Position numbers and translations under genes: made by a program. The notes under the pieces are model-generated. The model had not been told where the DNA came from and ran no database searches. It saw only the letters and a program-made list of their open reading frames with translations. Of a DNA stretch of 15,074 nucleotides, positions 7,185-13,419 are shown piece by piece. The DNA comes from an uncultured Clostridia bacterium (GTDB taxonomy: Bacteria; Bacillota; Clostridia; Christensenellales; Borkfalkiaceae), in the NCBI GenBank assembly GCA_944338265.1, contig CALVLO010000015.1:1-15074 (forward strand), in the 5' to 3' direction. Each line of letters starts with the position of its first letter. Within the stretch, counting starts at the first letter, position 1.

Positions 7185-7210
7185 AAAGGCACCGCGAAGC
7201 GGTGCTTTTT
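7185..7210 (+). terminator. Intrinsic terminator of the tRNA-Ala transcript
   Basis: GCACCGC-GAA-GCGGTGC (7189-7205) is followed by TTTTT (7206-7210) and preceded by an A-rich run that extends the pairing. It begins two bases after the tRNA CCA. Confidence 0.93.
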
Positions 7211-7221
7211 GCATGCAGCAA

Positions 7222-7245
7222 AAAACACGGCAATCGCCGTGTTTT
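7222..7245 (-). terminator. Intrinsic terminator of tRNA-Ser (minus strand)
   Basis: A perfect 10-bp stem (7222-7231 with 7236-7245, AAAACACGGC/GCCGTGTTTT) has a 4-nt loop. Read on minus, it ends in a T-run about 6 nt after the tRNA-Ser CCA. Confidence 0.85.
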
Positions 7246-7250
7246 GCTTT

Positions 7251-7338
7251 TGGCGGAAGGTGAGGGATTCGAACCCCCGGATGCTTGCACATCAACGGTT
7301 TTCAAGACCGCCGCAATCGACCGCTCTGCCAACCTTCC
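7251..7338 (-). tRNA. tRNA-Ser (anticodon UGA)
   Basis: An 88-nt class II tRNA with encoded CCA (7253-7251). On the minus strand, acceptor GGAAGGT pairs with ACCTTCC. The anticodon loop CTTGAAA on a GCGGT/ACCGT stem gives UGA, which reads UCA-type serine codons. A long variable arm (TGATGTGCAAGCATC) identifies the serine class, and the T loop is TTCGAAT. No good promoter is visible directly upstream on minus, so it may be read through from the aldo/keto reductase gene. Confidence 0.97.
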
Positions 7339-7343
7339 GTATG

Positions 7344-7367
7344 AAATTGCCGAAAATTCGGCAATTT
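7344..7367. repeat. A+T-rich hairpin upstream of tRNA-Ser
   Basis: AAATTGCCGAA (7344-7354) and TTCGGCAATTT (7357-7367) form a perfect 11-bp inverted repeat. On plus it is followed by a T-rich tail, as in an intrinsic terminator, but no plus-strand gene needs it. On minus it sits just before the tRNA-Ser 5' end. It lies inside the insert between the tRNA-Ser fragment and the intact gene. Confidence 0.75.
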
Positions 7368-7428
7368 TTATTTTTGTTTTTATCGCATTCGCCCGATGCC
7401 GCAGGTAACGCACGAGCGCAGGCAAAGT

Positions 7429-7449
7429 ACCGCTCTGCCAACCTTCCGT
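7429..7449 (-). pseudogene. 5' fragment of tRNA-Ser (acceptor strand and part of D arm)
   Basis: These 21 nt equal 7320-7340 exactly, that is, the first 19 nt of the tRNA-Ser gene plus 2 nt of its leader. The fragment lies 109 bp upstream (minus sense) of the intact gene and changes to unrelated sequence after GAGCGGT. The arrangement mirrors that of the tRNA-Ala fragment. Confidence 0.85.
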
Positions 7450-7504
7450 GTGTGCCGCTGGCGGCAAATTGATTTGTGCGCTCGTTCTCTGCGGGGCAAA
7501 GCGC

Positions 7505-8536
7505 TCAGCCGTTGCAAACGGCTTCGATCTTTTTGAGCTCCGTAGCAGTAAAGGAGGTATTGATCTTCAAATTCTCCAAAATCTGCTCCGAAGAGGATGC
7601 GCCGATGATGACGCTCGTCACATCGTCGTCCTTGAGCACCCACGAGAGGGCGAGTTCGGGGAGCGTCTGCCCGCGCGCCTGCGCGATCTCCCGCAGGGCG
7701 GCGAGCTTATCCAAAAGCGCAGGGGTGAGCTTTTCCTCTTTGAGCGTAAAGCTCTTGCGCATGCGGCTGTCCTCGGGGATGCCGCGCGTATACCGCTCCG
7801 TCAAAAGCCCTTGGGCAAGCGGGGAATAGATGACAAGCCCGATGCCCGCCTCCCTCGCATACGCCTTGAGCCCGTTCTCTTCGATGGTGCGGTCAAGCAT
7901 ATTATAGCACACTTGGTTGAGGATAAAGGGCGTTTTGAGGGCGCGGAATGCCTCCACGGCCGCCTTGGTCTGTTCCAAATTATAGTTGGAGATGCCGACA
8001 TACAGCGCTTTGCCTTGCTCGACGAACTGATGCAGCATGTAGCAAGTCTCTTCGATGGGCGTCTCGGGATCGGGGCGATGGTGGTAGAAAATATCCACAT
8101 AGTCCACGCCGAGCCGTTTGAGGCTGGCGTCGAGCGAAGCGGTCAGATATTTGCGGTTGCCGCCCGTGCCGTAGGGGCCGCGCCACATGGGGAAGCCCGC
8201 CTTGGTCGTGATCACCATCTCATCGCGGTAGCCTGCAAAGCTCTCGCGCAGGATCTTGCCGAAGTTTTCTTCGGCGCTGCCGCCGCGGGGACCGTAGTTG
8301 TTGGCGATATCGAACATGGTAACGCCGTTATCGAAGGCGGTGAAGATCATGTCGCGCATGACCTCGAAATTATCGAAGCTGCCGAAGTTATGCCACAGCC
8401 CGAGCGAGAGCTCGGGGAGCTTGAGCCCGCTGCCGCCCGCGCGGCGGAATTTGACTGCCTCTTTTTTGTAGCGCATGGGGTCGGGCGTGCGCTGTTTGTT
8501 TTCGATCAAGCGTTTGAAGGTCGTTTCATCCATCAT
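7505..8536 (-). CDS. Aldo/keto reductase, YghZ (L-glyceraldehyde 3-phosphate reductase) type
   Basis: This 343-aa NADPH-dependent aldo/keto reductase is very similar to E. coli YghZ, which reduces L-glyceraldehyde 3-phosphate and methylglyoxal. Shared stretches include LPELSLGLWHNFG (40-52), FDIANNYG with Asp76 and Tyr81, TTKAGF with Lys112, DIFYHHRPD with His153, KALYVGISNY and SPLAQGLLT. The four named residues form the catalytic Asp-Tyr-Lys-His tetrad. The C-terminal SVIIGASSSEQILENL region is the cofactor phosphate-binding segment. The start at 8536 (ATGATG) has an AGAGG ribosome site 7 nt upstream; the second ATG at 8533 is an alternative. Its promoter is at 8574-8602. The in vivo substrate here is inferred from the family only; methylglyoxal detoxification is likely. 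Confidence 0.94.
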   Translation of the reverse strand: MMDETTFKRLIENKQRTPDPMRYKKEAVKFRRAGGSGLKLPELSLGLWHNFGSFDNFEVMRDMIFTAFDNGVTMFDIANNYGPRGGSAEENFGKILRESFAGYRDEMVITTKAGFPMWRGPYGTGGNRKYLTASLDASLKRLGVDYVDIFYHHRPDPETPIEETCYMLHQFVEQGKALYVGISNYNLEQTKAAVEAFRALKTPFILNQVCYNMLDRTIEENGLKAYAREAGIGLVIYSPLAQGLLTERYTRGIPEDSRMRKSFTLKEEKLTPALLDKLAALREIAQARGQTLPELALSWVLKDDDVTSVIIGASSSEQILENLKINTSFTATELKKIEAVCNG

Positions 8537-8573
8537 AAGAAAGCCTCTTTTGTCCGATTTCGGAACGCCCCAA

Positions 8574-8602
8574 ATTGTACCATACTCTGCGGGAAAATGC
8601 AA
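8574..8602 (-). promoter_or_regulatory. Sigma-A promoter of the aldo/keto reductase
   Basis: On minus, TTGCAT (8602-8597), a 17-bp spacer and TACAAT (8579-8574), with TGG just before the -10 (extended -10). Transcription would start near 8567, about 30 nt before the start codon. Confidence 0.82.
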
Positions 8603-8668
8603 GCGATTGCACGCACCGCGCGGCAGGGGAATTGCATACGATGGAGAGAAAAAAGGGGGGTGGGTCTG

Positions 8669-9151
8669 ATGGAAAAAACAAAAATCGTGCGGGCGCTTTC
8701 GCCCGCGTATGCGGGGCGGGAAGGGGAGCTGACAGCCGTGCTGCAATATGTGTATCAGGCGGTGATGTTGGAGGGCTGCGGCAGGGCGGAGGAGGCAAAG
8801 ATCATCTTAAAGATCGCCGTCGAGGAGATGCGCCACCTCGAAAAACTTGCCTCCATCCTCGTATCGCTGGGCGTGCCGCCCGTGTTCACCGCCTGCCCGC
8901 CCTATCCCGTGGCGTACTATTCGGCGGCGAACGTCGATTACGTCAAGCCGCTGCCGCAGATGCTCGAGGCGGATATCCGTGCGGAAAAGGGGGCGATCGC
9001 CGGCTATAAGCGCATTTTGCGCGTCGTCAGCGATGAGAAGATCTGCGCGGCGATCAAAGAGATCCTTGCGGACGAGGAGCGCCATCTCGCGGCGTTTGAA
9101 ACGCTGCTTGCTTCGCTTTCCGCTCCGCCGCGGAAGGGTCCTCCGGCATGA
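8669..9151 (+). CDS. Bacterioferritin-like diiron protein
   Basis: This 160-aa four-helix protein has the ligand pattern of ferritin/bacterioferritin diiron sites: Glu20 in GELTAVLQY, Glu53 and His56 in EEMRH, Glu106 in DIRAEKG, and Glu136/His139 in DEERH. Length and motif spacing are close to bacterioferritin (about 158 aa). Met54 matches the position of its haem-ligand methionine, but haem binding cannot be claimed. The likely role is iron storage or peroxide detoxification in an anaerobe. A rubrerythrin-like role without the rubredoxin domain is the main alternative. The ATG at 8669 follows a GGGGGG ribosome site (8655-8660). GTG at 8660 is in frame but overlaps that site. I see no good promoter. 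Its 3' end overlaps the convergent DUF4130 gene by 98 nt. Confidence 0.82.
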   Translation: MEKTKIVRALSPAYAGREGELTAVLQYVYQAVMLEGCGRAEEAKIILKIAVEEMRHLEKLASILVSLGVPPVFTACPPYPVAYYSAANVDYVKPLPQMLEADIRAEKGAIAGYKRILRVVSDEKICAAIKEILADEERHLAAFETLLASLSAPPRKGPPA

Positions 9152-9851
9152 ACTTCCAATAGCGCACGGGCATGTAGCTTCGCATCTGTTTGAGGCGTGC
9201 GCGGGAGGGGATGTTCACGCTCGCGTAGTACTGCTTCCACAGCGCCTGCCAGCCCGCTTCGTTGGCAGAGAGGGCGACTTCCGCCCGCTCGAGCGGGGCA
9301 AGAAAGGCGTGTGCGCCGTCCCATACGGCGGCTTTGCCGCGGCGGACGTCGTGCAGGACGAAGGGCAGCTGCGGCATGCGTCCGCGGAAGTGCGGGAGAA
9401 GCAGATCGATGATATCGGCATCGGGCGAGAGGGGCGCGTAGAGGGCGCCGCTCTCACTCTCCATAAAGCGCGCAAAGCCCTTGAGACGGTGCAGCTCGAA
9501 GGTGACGCGGCGGATGCACTCCGTTGCCTCGGAGACGGCGTCTTCGGCGAGCATGCCGCGCACGGGCTTGCCCCGCGCCGCAACGAGGCGCAGGTAGGAA
9601 AAGGCGATCTGCCAGCGCCCTTCTTCGCCGCTTCTTGCAAGGAGGTCAAACTCCTTTAAGCACTGCGGGTCGATCTCGGCAAGGCGCGCTTCGCATTTTT
9701 TCGCCTTCTCTGCATCTGCACGCACAAAGGTGCAGTCCTGCCCGAGCGCGAGTTGGCGGCTCCCCGCCGAGAGGACGGCATCCTCATCGCGGAAGGCATA
9801 CAAAAATGCGGTGAAAAACGCCTGCCTGCTGCCGTCAAAAAACCAGATCAT
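9054..9851 (-). CDS. DUF4130 / TIGR03915 DNA-metabolism protein
   Basis: This 265-aa protein belongs to the family that accompanies the radical SAM gene next to it (TIGR03915, 'probable DNA metabolism protein'; DUF4130). Family features are the N-terminal WFFDGSRQAFFTAFLYAF, the central RRVTFELHRLKGFARFME, DADIIDLLLPHF, LPFVLHDVRRGKAAVWDG and the late YMPVRYWKFMPE. The fold is thought to relate to uracil-DNA glycosylase-linked proteins, and the biochemical activity is unproven. The ATG at 9851 overlaps the radical SAM stop as ATGA, so the two are translated together. About 27 residues after KFMPED run beyond the usual family end and are encoded antisense to the last helix of the ferritin-like gene. 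Confidence 0.85.
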   Translation of the reverse strand: MIWFFDGSRQAFFTAFLYAFRDEDAVLSAGSRQLALGQDCTFVRADAEKAKKCEARLAEIDPQCLKEFDLLARSGEEGRWQIAFSYLRLVAARGKPVRGMLAEDAVSEATECIRRVTFELHRLKGFARFMESESGALYAPLSPDADIIDLLLPHFRGRMPQLPFVLHDVRRGKAAVWDGAHAFLAPLERAEVALSANEAGWQALWKQYYASVNIPSRARLKQMRSYMPVRYWKFMPEDPSAAERKAKQAAFQTPRDGAPRPQGSL

Positions 9852-11092
9852 AGTTCCCCCGTGTGCGCCGCAAGCGCCCTTTCATCGAAGATGGAGAGCT
9901 GCCGCGCACCCGCATGCGCCTCGCCCGCCGCAAGGAGGGGGCGGATGCAGCGCTCGTCCTTCGCGCCGTAAAATTTCCCGCCCGCCGTGATGAAGTGCCT
10001 TGCCCGTTTGAGGACGACACGCATTTTTTTGAGGTGCTCAAAGTTGAGCAGGGTGTACCGCCGTGCCGATAAGATCTTCTGCGCGCTCCTCGCCCCGATG
10101 CCGGGCACGCGCAGGAGGACTTCGAGCGGGGCGCGGTTGACCTCCACGGGAAAGAGGTGCAAATTCCGCAGCGCCCAGGCGCACTTCGGGTCGACGTCGA
10201 GGGGGAGGTCTGTCTCCTCCGGGAGGAGTTCCTCCGCGTCGAACCCGTAAAAGCGGAGCAGCCAATCTGCCTGATAGAGGCGGTGTTCGCGGATGGCGGG
10301 GCTCTGCACGGCGGGGAGCGCCCCGTCCTCCACCACGGGCACATAGGAGGAATAGTACACGCGCTTGAGCCCTGTTACGCGGTACAAGCTCTGCGCGAGG
10401 CGGAGGATGCGCCCGTCCCGCTCGGGCGAGGCGCCCACGATCATCTGCGTCGTCTGCCCCGCGGGCAGAAAGAAGCCCTTGCGCTTTTCGGCGCAAAAGA
10501 GGGCGCGTTCCTTTTGGAGCTGCCGCATGGGGAGCAAAAGGCTCTCTCTGCTCTTTTGCGGCGCAAGCAGCTTCAGGCTCTCCGCAGAGGGGAGCTCCAC
10601 GTTGTAGCTGATGCGGTCGGCATAGCGCGCCGCCTCCGTTACGAGCAGGCTGTCCGCTTTCGGGATGCCCTTCATATGGATGTATCCCTGAAAGTTGTAT
10701 TTGCCGCGCAGCAGTTTGACGGTGCGCACGAGCGCCTCCATCGTATGGTCGGGGGAGAGATGCACCGCGGAGGAGAGAAAGAGCCCCTCGATATAGTTGC
10801 GCTTGTAAAAATCGACGGTGAGTTCGCAGATCTCTTCGGGCGAGGCGGTGGCGCGCGGCACATCGTTACTACGGCGGCTCATGCAATATTTGCAGTCGAA
10901 GACGCAGTCGTTGCTGAGCAAAATTTTGAGCAGGGAAACGCACCGCCCGTCCGGCGTAAAGGAGTGGCAGCACCCGTCCGGCATACCGTTGCCGAGCCCG
11001 CCCGTATTTTTGCGCCCGCTCCCCGAAGAGGAGCAGGAGACGTCATATTTTGCGCTCTCCGTGAGGATGCGCAGCTTCTCCGGTGCGATCAT
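9848..11092 (-). CDS. Putative DNA modification/repair radical SAM protein (TIGR03916 type)
   Basis: This 414-aa cytoplasmic enzyme is predicted to use S-adenosylmethionine and a [4Fe-4S] cluster for radical chemistry, probably on DNA. The cluster motif is Cys63-x3-Cys67-x2-Cys70 (CVFDCKYC), preceded by extra cysteines at 20, 41, 42 and 51. Family signatures include LTESAKYDVSC at residues 10-20, RRSNDVPRA, EGLFLSSAV and GYIHMKGIP. A helix-hairpin-helix DNA-binding motif, VLLRVPGIGARSAQKIL, lies around residues 330-350. The family pairs with the DUF4130 gene that follows. The ATG at 11092 matches the family N-terminus. An in-frame GTG at 11098 is possible. The promoter at 11099-11127 would place the transcript start on the ATG itself. 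The exact reaction is unknown. Confidence 0.92.
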   Translation of the reverse strand: MIAPEKLRILTESAKYDVSCSSSGSGRKNTGGLGNGMPDGCCHSFTPDGRCVSLLKILLSNDCVFDCKYCMSRRSNDVPRATASPEEICELTVDFYKRNYIEGLFLSSAVHLSPDHTMEALVRTVKLLRGKYNFQGYIHMKGIPKADSLLVTEAARYADRISYNVELPSAESLKLLAPQKSRESLLLPMRQLQKERALFCAEKRKGFFLPAGQTTQMIVGASPERDGRILRLAQSLYRVTGLKRVYYSSYVPVVEDGALPAVQSPAIREHRLYQADWLLRFYGFDAEELLPEETDLPLDVDPKCAWALRNLHLFPVEVNRAPLEVLLRVPGIGARSAQKILSARRYTLLNFEHLKKMRVVLKRARHFITAGGKFYGAKDERCIRPLLAAGEAHAGARQLSIFDERALAAHTGEL

Positions 11093-11098
11093 GCACAC

Positions 11099-11127
11099 AG
11101 TATAGCATACCCTCCCCCAAAAGTCAA
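11099..11127 (-). promoter_or_regulatory. Sigma-A promoter of the radical SAM operon (leaderless position)
   Basis: On minus, TTGACT (11127-11122), a 17-bp spacer and TATACT (11104-11099), with TGC before the -10 (extended -10). Only six bases separate the -10 from the ATG at 11092, so the usual start point coincides with the A of the start codon. The GGGGGAGGG upstream lies inside the promoter spacer and would not be in the mRNA. Confidence 0.75.
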
Positions 11128-11161
11128 ACATTTGTTTGAATAAAAGGGGATTTTCTTTTGC

Positions 11162-11190
11162 TTGATTTCGGAGGGAAAAATTGGTATACT
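11162..11190 (+). promoter_or_regulatory. Sigma-A promoter of the two-component operon
   Basis: TTGATT (11162-11167), a 17-bp spacer and TATACT (11185-11190), with an extended TGG. Transcription would start near 11197, giving a leader of about 85 nt. It diverges from the radical SAM promoter, with about 34 bp between the -35 boxes. A second TATACT at 11255-11260 lacks a convincing -35. Confidence 0.75.
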
Positions 11191-11206
11191 TTAAGGGAGA
11201 GGACAT

Positions 11207-11223
11207 TTCACACAATTTTCACG
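11207..11223 (+). promoter_or_regulatory. Possible response-regulator binding site (direct repeat)
   Basis: TTCACA-N5-TTCACG is a direct repeat with an 11-bp period, resembling the TT(A/C/T)ACA direct repeats bound by PhoP of Bacillus. It lies just downstream of the predicted start point, so binding could repress or autoregulate the operon. One pair only, so the call is tentative. Confidence 0.3.
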
Positions 11224-11282
11224 CGGCGATAAAGCAAACATAAAGGTGAACGGCTATACTCATGGGGAGGAAAGGAGGATGT

Positions 11283-11951
11283 ATGAAGGTTTTGATCGTA
11301 GATGACGAGGAGATGATCCGCGCGGTGCTCCGCGAATATGTGGAGTTCGAGGGCGGCACGGCGGAAGAGGCGCAGGACGGCATGGAAGCCGTAAAAATGT
11401 GCCGCGAAAATGCTTACGACGTCATCTTAATGGACGTGATGATGCCCAAGCTCGATGGCTTTTCCGCCGTCAAGGAGATCCGCAAGTTCAGCGATACGCC
11501 CGTCATCATGCTCTCCGCCCGCGGCGAGGAGTACGATAAGCTCTTCGGCTTCGAGATCGGCTCGGACGACTATGTGACCAAGCCCTTCTCGCCCAAGGAG
11601 GTGATGGCGCGCATCCATGCCGTGATGAAGCGCGGCAGGGCAGCGCAGAAGAACCCTTCGGAGATATACGATTTTGAAGGGCTGCACATCGATATGTCCG
11701 GGCGCGTCGTCACCGTCAACGGCGAAAGGGCGGAACTCACGCCCAAGGAGTACGAGCTGTTGTTTTACTTTGTACAGAACAACGGCGTTGCGCTCACCCG
11801 CGAGCGCCTTCTAAACAAGGTGTGGGGATATGATTTCTTCGGGGATGACCGCACGGTGGATACCCACGTCAAGATGCTGCGCAGCAATTTGAAAGAGTAC
11901 AGAAAGTTTATTGTAACGCTTCGCGGGCTCGGGTATAAATTCGAAGCATAG
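11283..11951 (+). CDS. OmpR/PhoB-family response regulator
   Basis: This 222-aa transcription factor has an N-terminal receiver domain (1-115) and a C-terminal winged-helix DNA-binding domain (about 125-222). Acidic pocket Asp7/Asp8, phospho-acceptor Asp51 (LMDVMMPKLDG), Ser78 and Lys100 (TKPFSP) are all present, so it should be phosphorylated. The winged helix shows LTPKEYELLFYF, REHLL-like RERLLNKVWGYDF, DDRTVDTHVKMLR and LRGLGYKF. The start at 11283 is preferred over the in-frame ATG at 11262, because AGGAGG at 11273-11278 lies between the two and gives a proper ribosome site for 11283. It is the first gene of an operon with the kinase 10 nt downstream. Its targets probably include its own promoter. 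Confidence 0.95.
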   Translation: MKVLIVDDEEMIRAVLREYVEFEGGTAEEAQDGMEAVKMCRENAYDVILMDVMMPKLDGFSAVKEIRKFSDTPVIMLSARGEEYDKLFGFEIGSDDYVTKPFSPKEVMARIHAVMKRGRAAQKNPSEIYDFEGLHIDMSGRVVTVNGERAELTPKEYELLFYFVQNNGVALTRERLLNKVWGYDFFGDDRTVDTHVKMLRSNLKEYRKFIVTLRGLGYKFEA

Positions 11952-11961
11952 GGAGAGTCAT

Positions 11962-13419
11962 ATGCGAGAGGGGCGCAAGGCAAAACGGGAGAGGACGGGC
12001 AAGAGCCTGAACCTCATTTTATGGTTTGCCTTTTCCGCATTTGCCCTGCTCGTCATCGTCGTCTTTATCATCGTGCAAAATTCGCTCATCCTGCGCCAAT
12101 ACCGCGAGAGCACCCTCTCCTCCATCGGGGAGGCGCGCGGGAAGATGCTCTCCGAACTCGAGGGCGCGCAGAGCTCCGCCCTGCTCGGCGAGCGGCTCAC
12201 CGATATTGCCAACGACTACGGGCTGAGCGTCAGGCTCATCTACGAAAACGGCGCAAGCGCGCTCGATTTCGATGCGGGCAAAAACTATGCCGAGCTCGCC
12301 GCCATGCTGTGCGATCAGAAGGAGGAGGGCATGCTCCCCGGCTACCTCATTGCGCAAAATTCCGTCTCGTATGCGGAGGAATTTTCGCTCGGCGGCAGGA
12401 GTGCCTTTCTCTTTGTTTCGGCGGCGACGCAGCAGTACGGCGAACTCATGGCGGGGTTGAGCTGGCTCTCTGTCATCACAGCGCTCGTCGCGGTGGTGCT
12501 GGCGTTTGTGATGAGCGGCTTTGTGGCAGCGTTCATCACGCGGCCCGTCACCGAAGTGACGGCGCGCGCCAAGGAGATGGCGCGGGGTAACTACGCGCTC
12601 AACTTCAAAAAGAATTACTATTGTGCCGAACTCACGGAGCTCTCCGATGCGCTCGAATACGCCCGCGCGGAGGTCTCCAAGGCGGATACCATGCAAAAGG
12701 AGCTCATCGCCAACGTCTCGCACGATTTCAAGACGCCGCTCACCATGATCAAGGCGTATGCCTCCATGATCATCGAGATCTCGGGCAACGATAAGAAGAA
12801 ACGCGATGCCCACGCGCAGGTCATCATCGATGAGTGCGACCGTCTCACCCTTCTTGTGGGCGATCTGCTCGATCTTTCCAAGCTGCGCGCGGGGATGAAC
12901 GCGGGGGAGCGGACGGTGTTCAACCTCTCGGAGGAGGTGTACTCCGTGGCGGAGCGCTTCTCCTTCCTGCGCGAGACGGCGGGGTATACCATCGAGACGC
13001 AGGTGGAGGACGATCTCTACACCGAGGCGAACAGGGAGCGCATCGATCAGGTGCTCTACAACCTCATCGGCAACGCCGTCAACTACACGGGGGAAGATAA
13101 GCGCGTGCGCGTCAAGCTGTACAAAAAGGGCAATCGCGCCCGCTTCGAAGTCATCGATTCGGGCAAGGGCATCCCGCCCGAAGAGGTGGATACCATCTGG
13201 GATCGCTACTATCGTTCCAACAAGACGCACAAGCGCCCCGTCAACGGTTCGGGGCTGGGGCTTTCCATCGTCAAAAACATTCTCATGCAGCACGATTGCC
13301 CCTTCGGCGTCATCTCCGAAGTGGGGAAGGGGAGCTGCTTCTGGGCAGAATTTCCGCTGCCCGCCGATGAAGCGCCCATGGAGAGCCGCGCCGCGCGCGG
13401 AAAGGAGGAAAAGGCATGA
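11962..13419 (+). CDS. Membrane-bound sensor histidine kinase
   Basis: This 485-aa kinase is the partner of the response regulator just upstream. Membrane segments at about 16-39 and 166-190 flank an extracytoplasmic sensing region of about 125 residues that I do not recognise. A HAMP-like linker follows (190-240, starting ITRPVTEVTARAKEMARGNY). The H box has the phospho-acceptor His254 (ANVSHDFKTPLTMIKAY), and the N box is LYNLIGNAVNYT (Asn367/Asn371). ATP lid boxes are DSGKGIPPEE (Asp399) and NGSGLGLSIVK (from about 428). All catalytic elements are intact. The architecture is PhoR/ResE-like without a PAS domain. The stop overlaps the next start as ATGA. The signal sensed is unknown, although the secreted third gene may take part in sensing. 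Confidence 0.95.
   Translation: MREGRKAKRERTGKSLNLILWFAFSAFALLVIVVFIIVQNSLILRQYRESTLSSIGEARGKMLSELEGAQSSALLGERLTDIANDYGLSVRLIYENGASALDFDAGKNYAELAAMLCDQKEEGMLPGYLIAQNSVSYAEEFSLGGRSAFLFVSAATQQYGELMAGLSWLSVITALVAVVLAFVMSGFVAAFITRPVTEVTARAKEMARGNYALNFKKNYYCAELTELSDALEYARAEVSKADTMQKELIANVSHDFKTPLTMIKAYASMIIEISGNDKKKRDAHAQVIIDECDRLTLLVGDLLDLSKLRAGMNAGERTVFNLSEEVYSVAERFSFLRETAGYTIETQVEDDLYTEANRERIDQVLYNLIGNAVNYTGEDKRVRVKLYKKGNRARFEVIDSGKGIPPEEVDTIWDRYYRSNKTHKRPVNGSGLGLSIVKNILMQHDCPFGVISEVGKGSCFWAEFPLPADEAPMESRAARGKEEKA

Noticed and set aside
7448..9151. A 567-codon plus frame ending in the ferritin-like protein
   Set aside because: The first 400 codons are antisense to the aldo/keto reductase and cross its promoter. 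Only the part from 8669 has ferritin motifs and a ribosome site.
11262..11282. Earlier start for the response regulator
   Set aside because: It would place the AGGAGG ribosome site inside the coding region and add seven residues before the normal receiver start.
12019..13293. Minus-strand open frame opposite the histidine kinase
   Set aside because: The kinase on plus has every catalytic box. The antisense frame has only Arg/His/Asp-rich low-information sequence.
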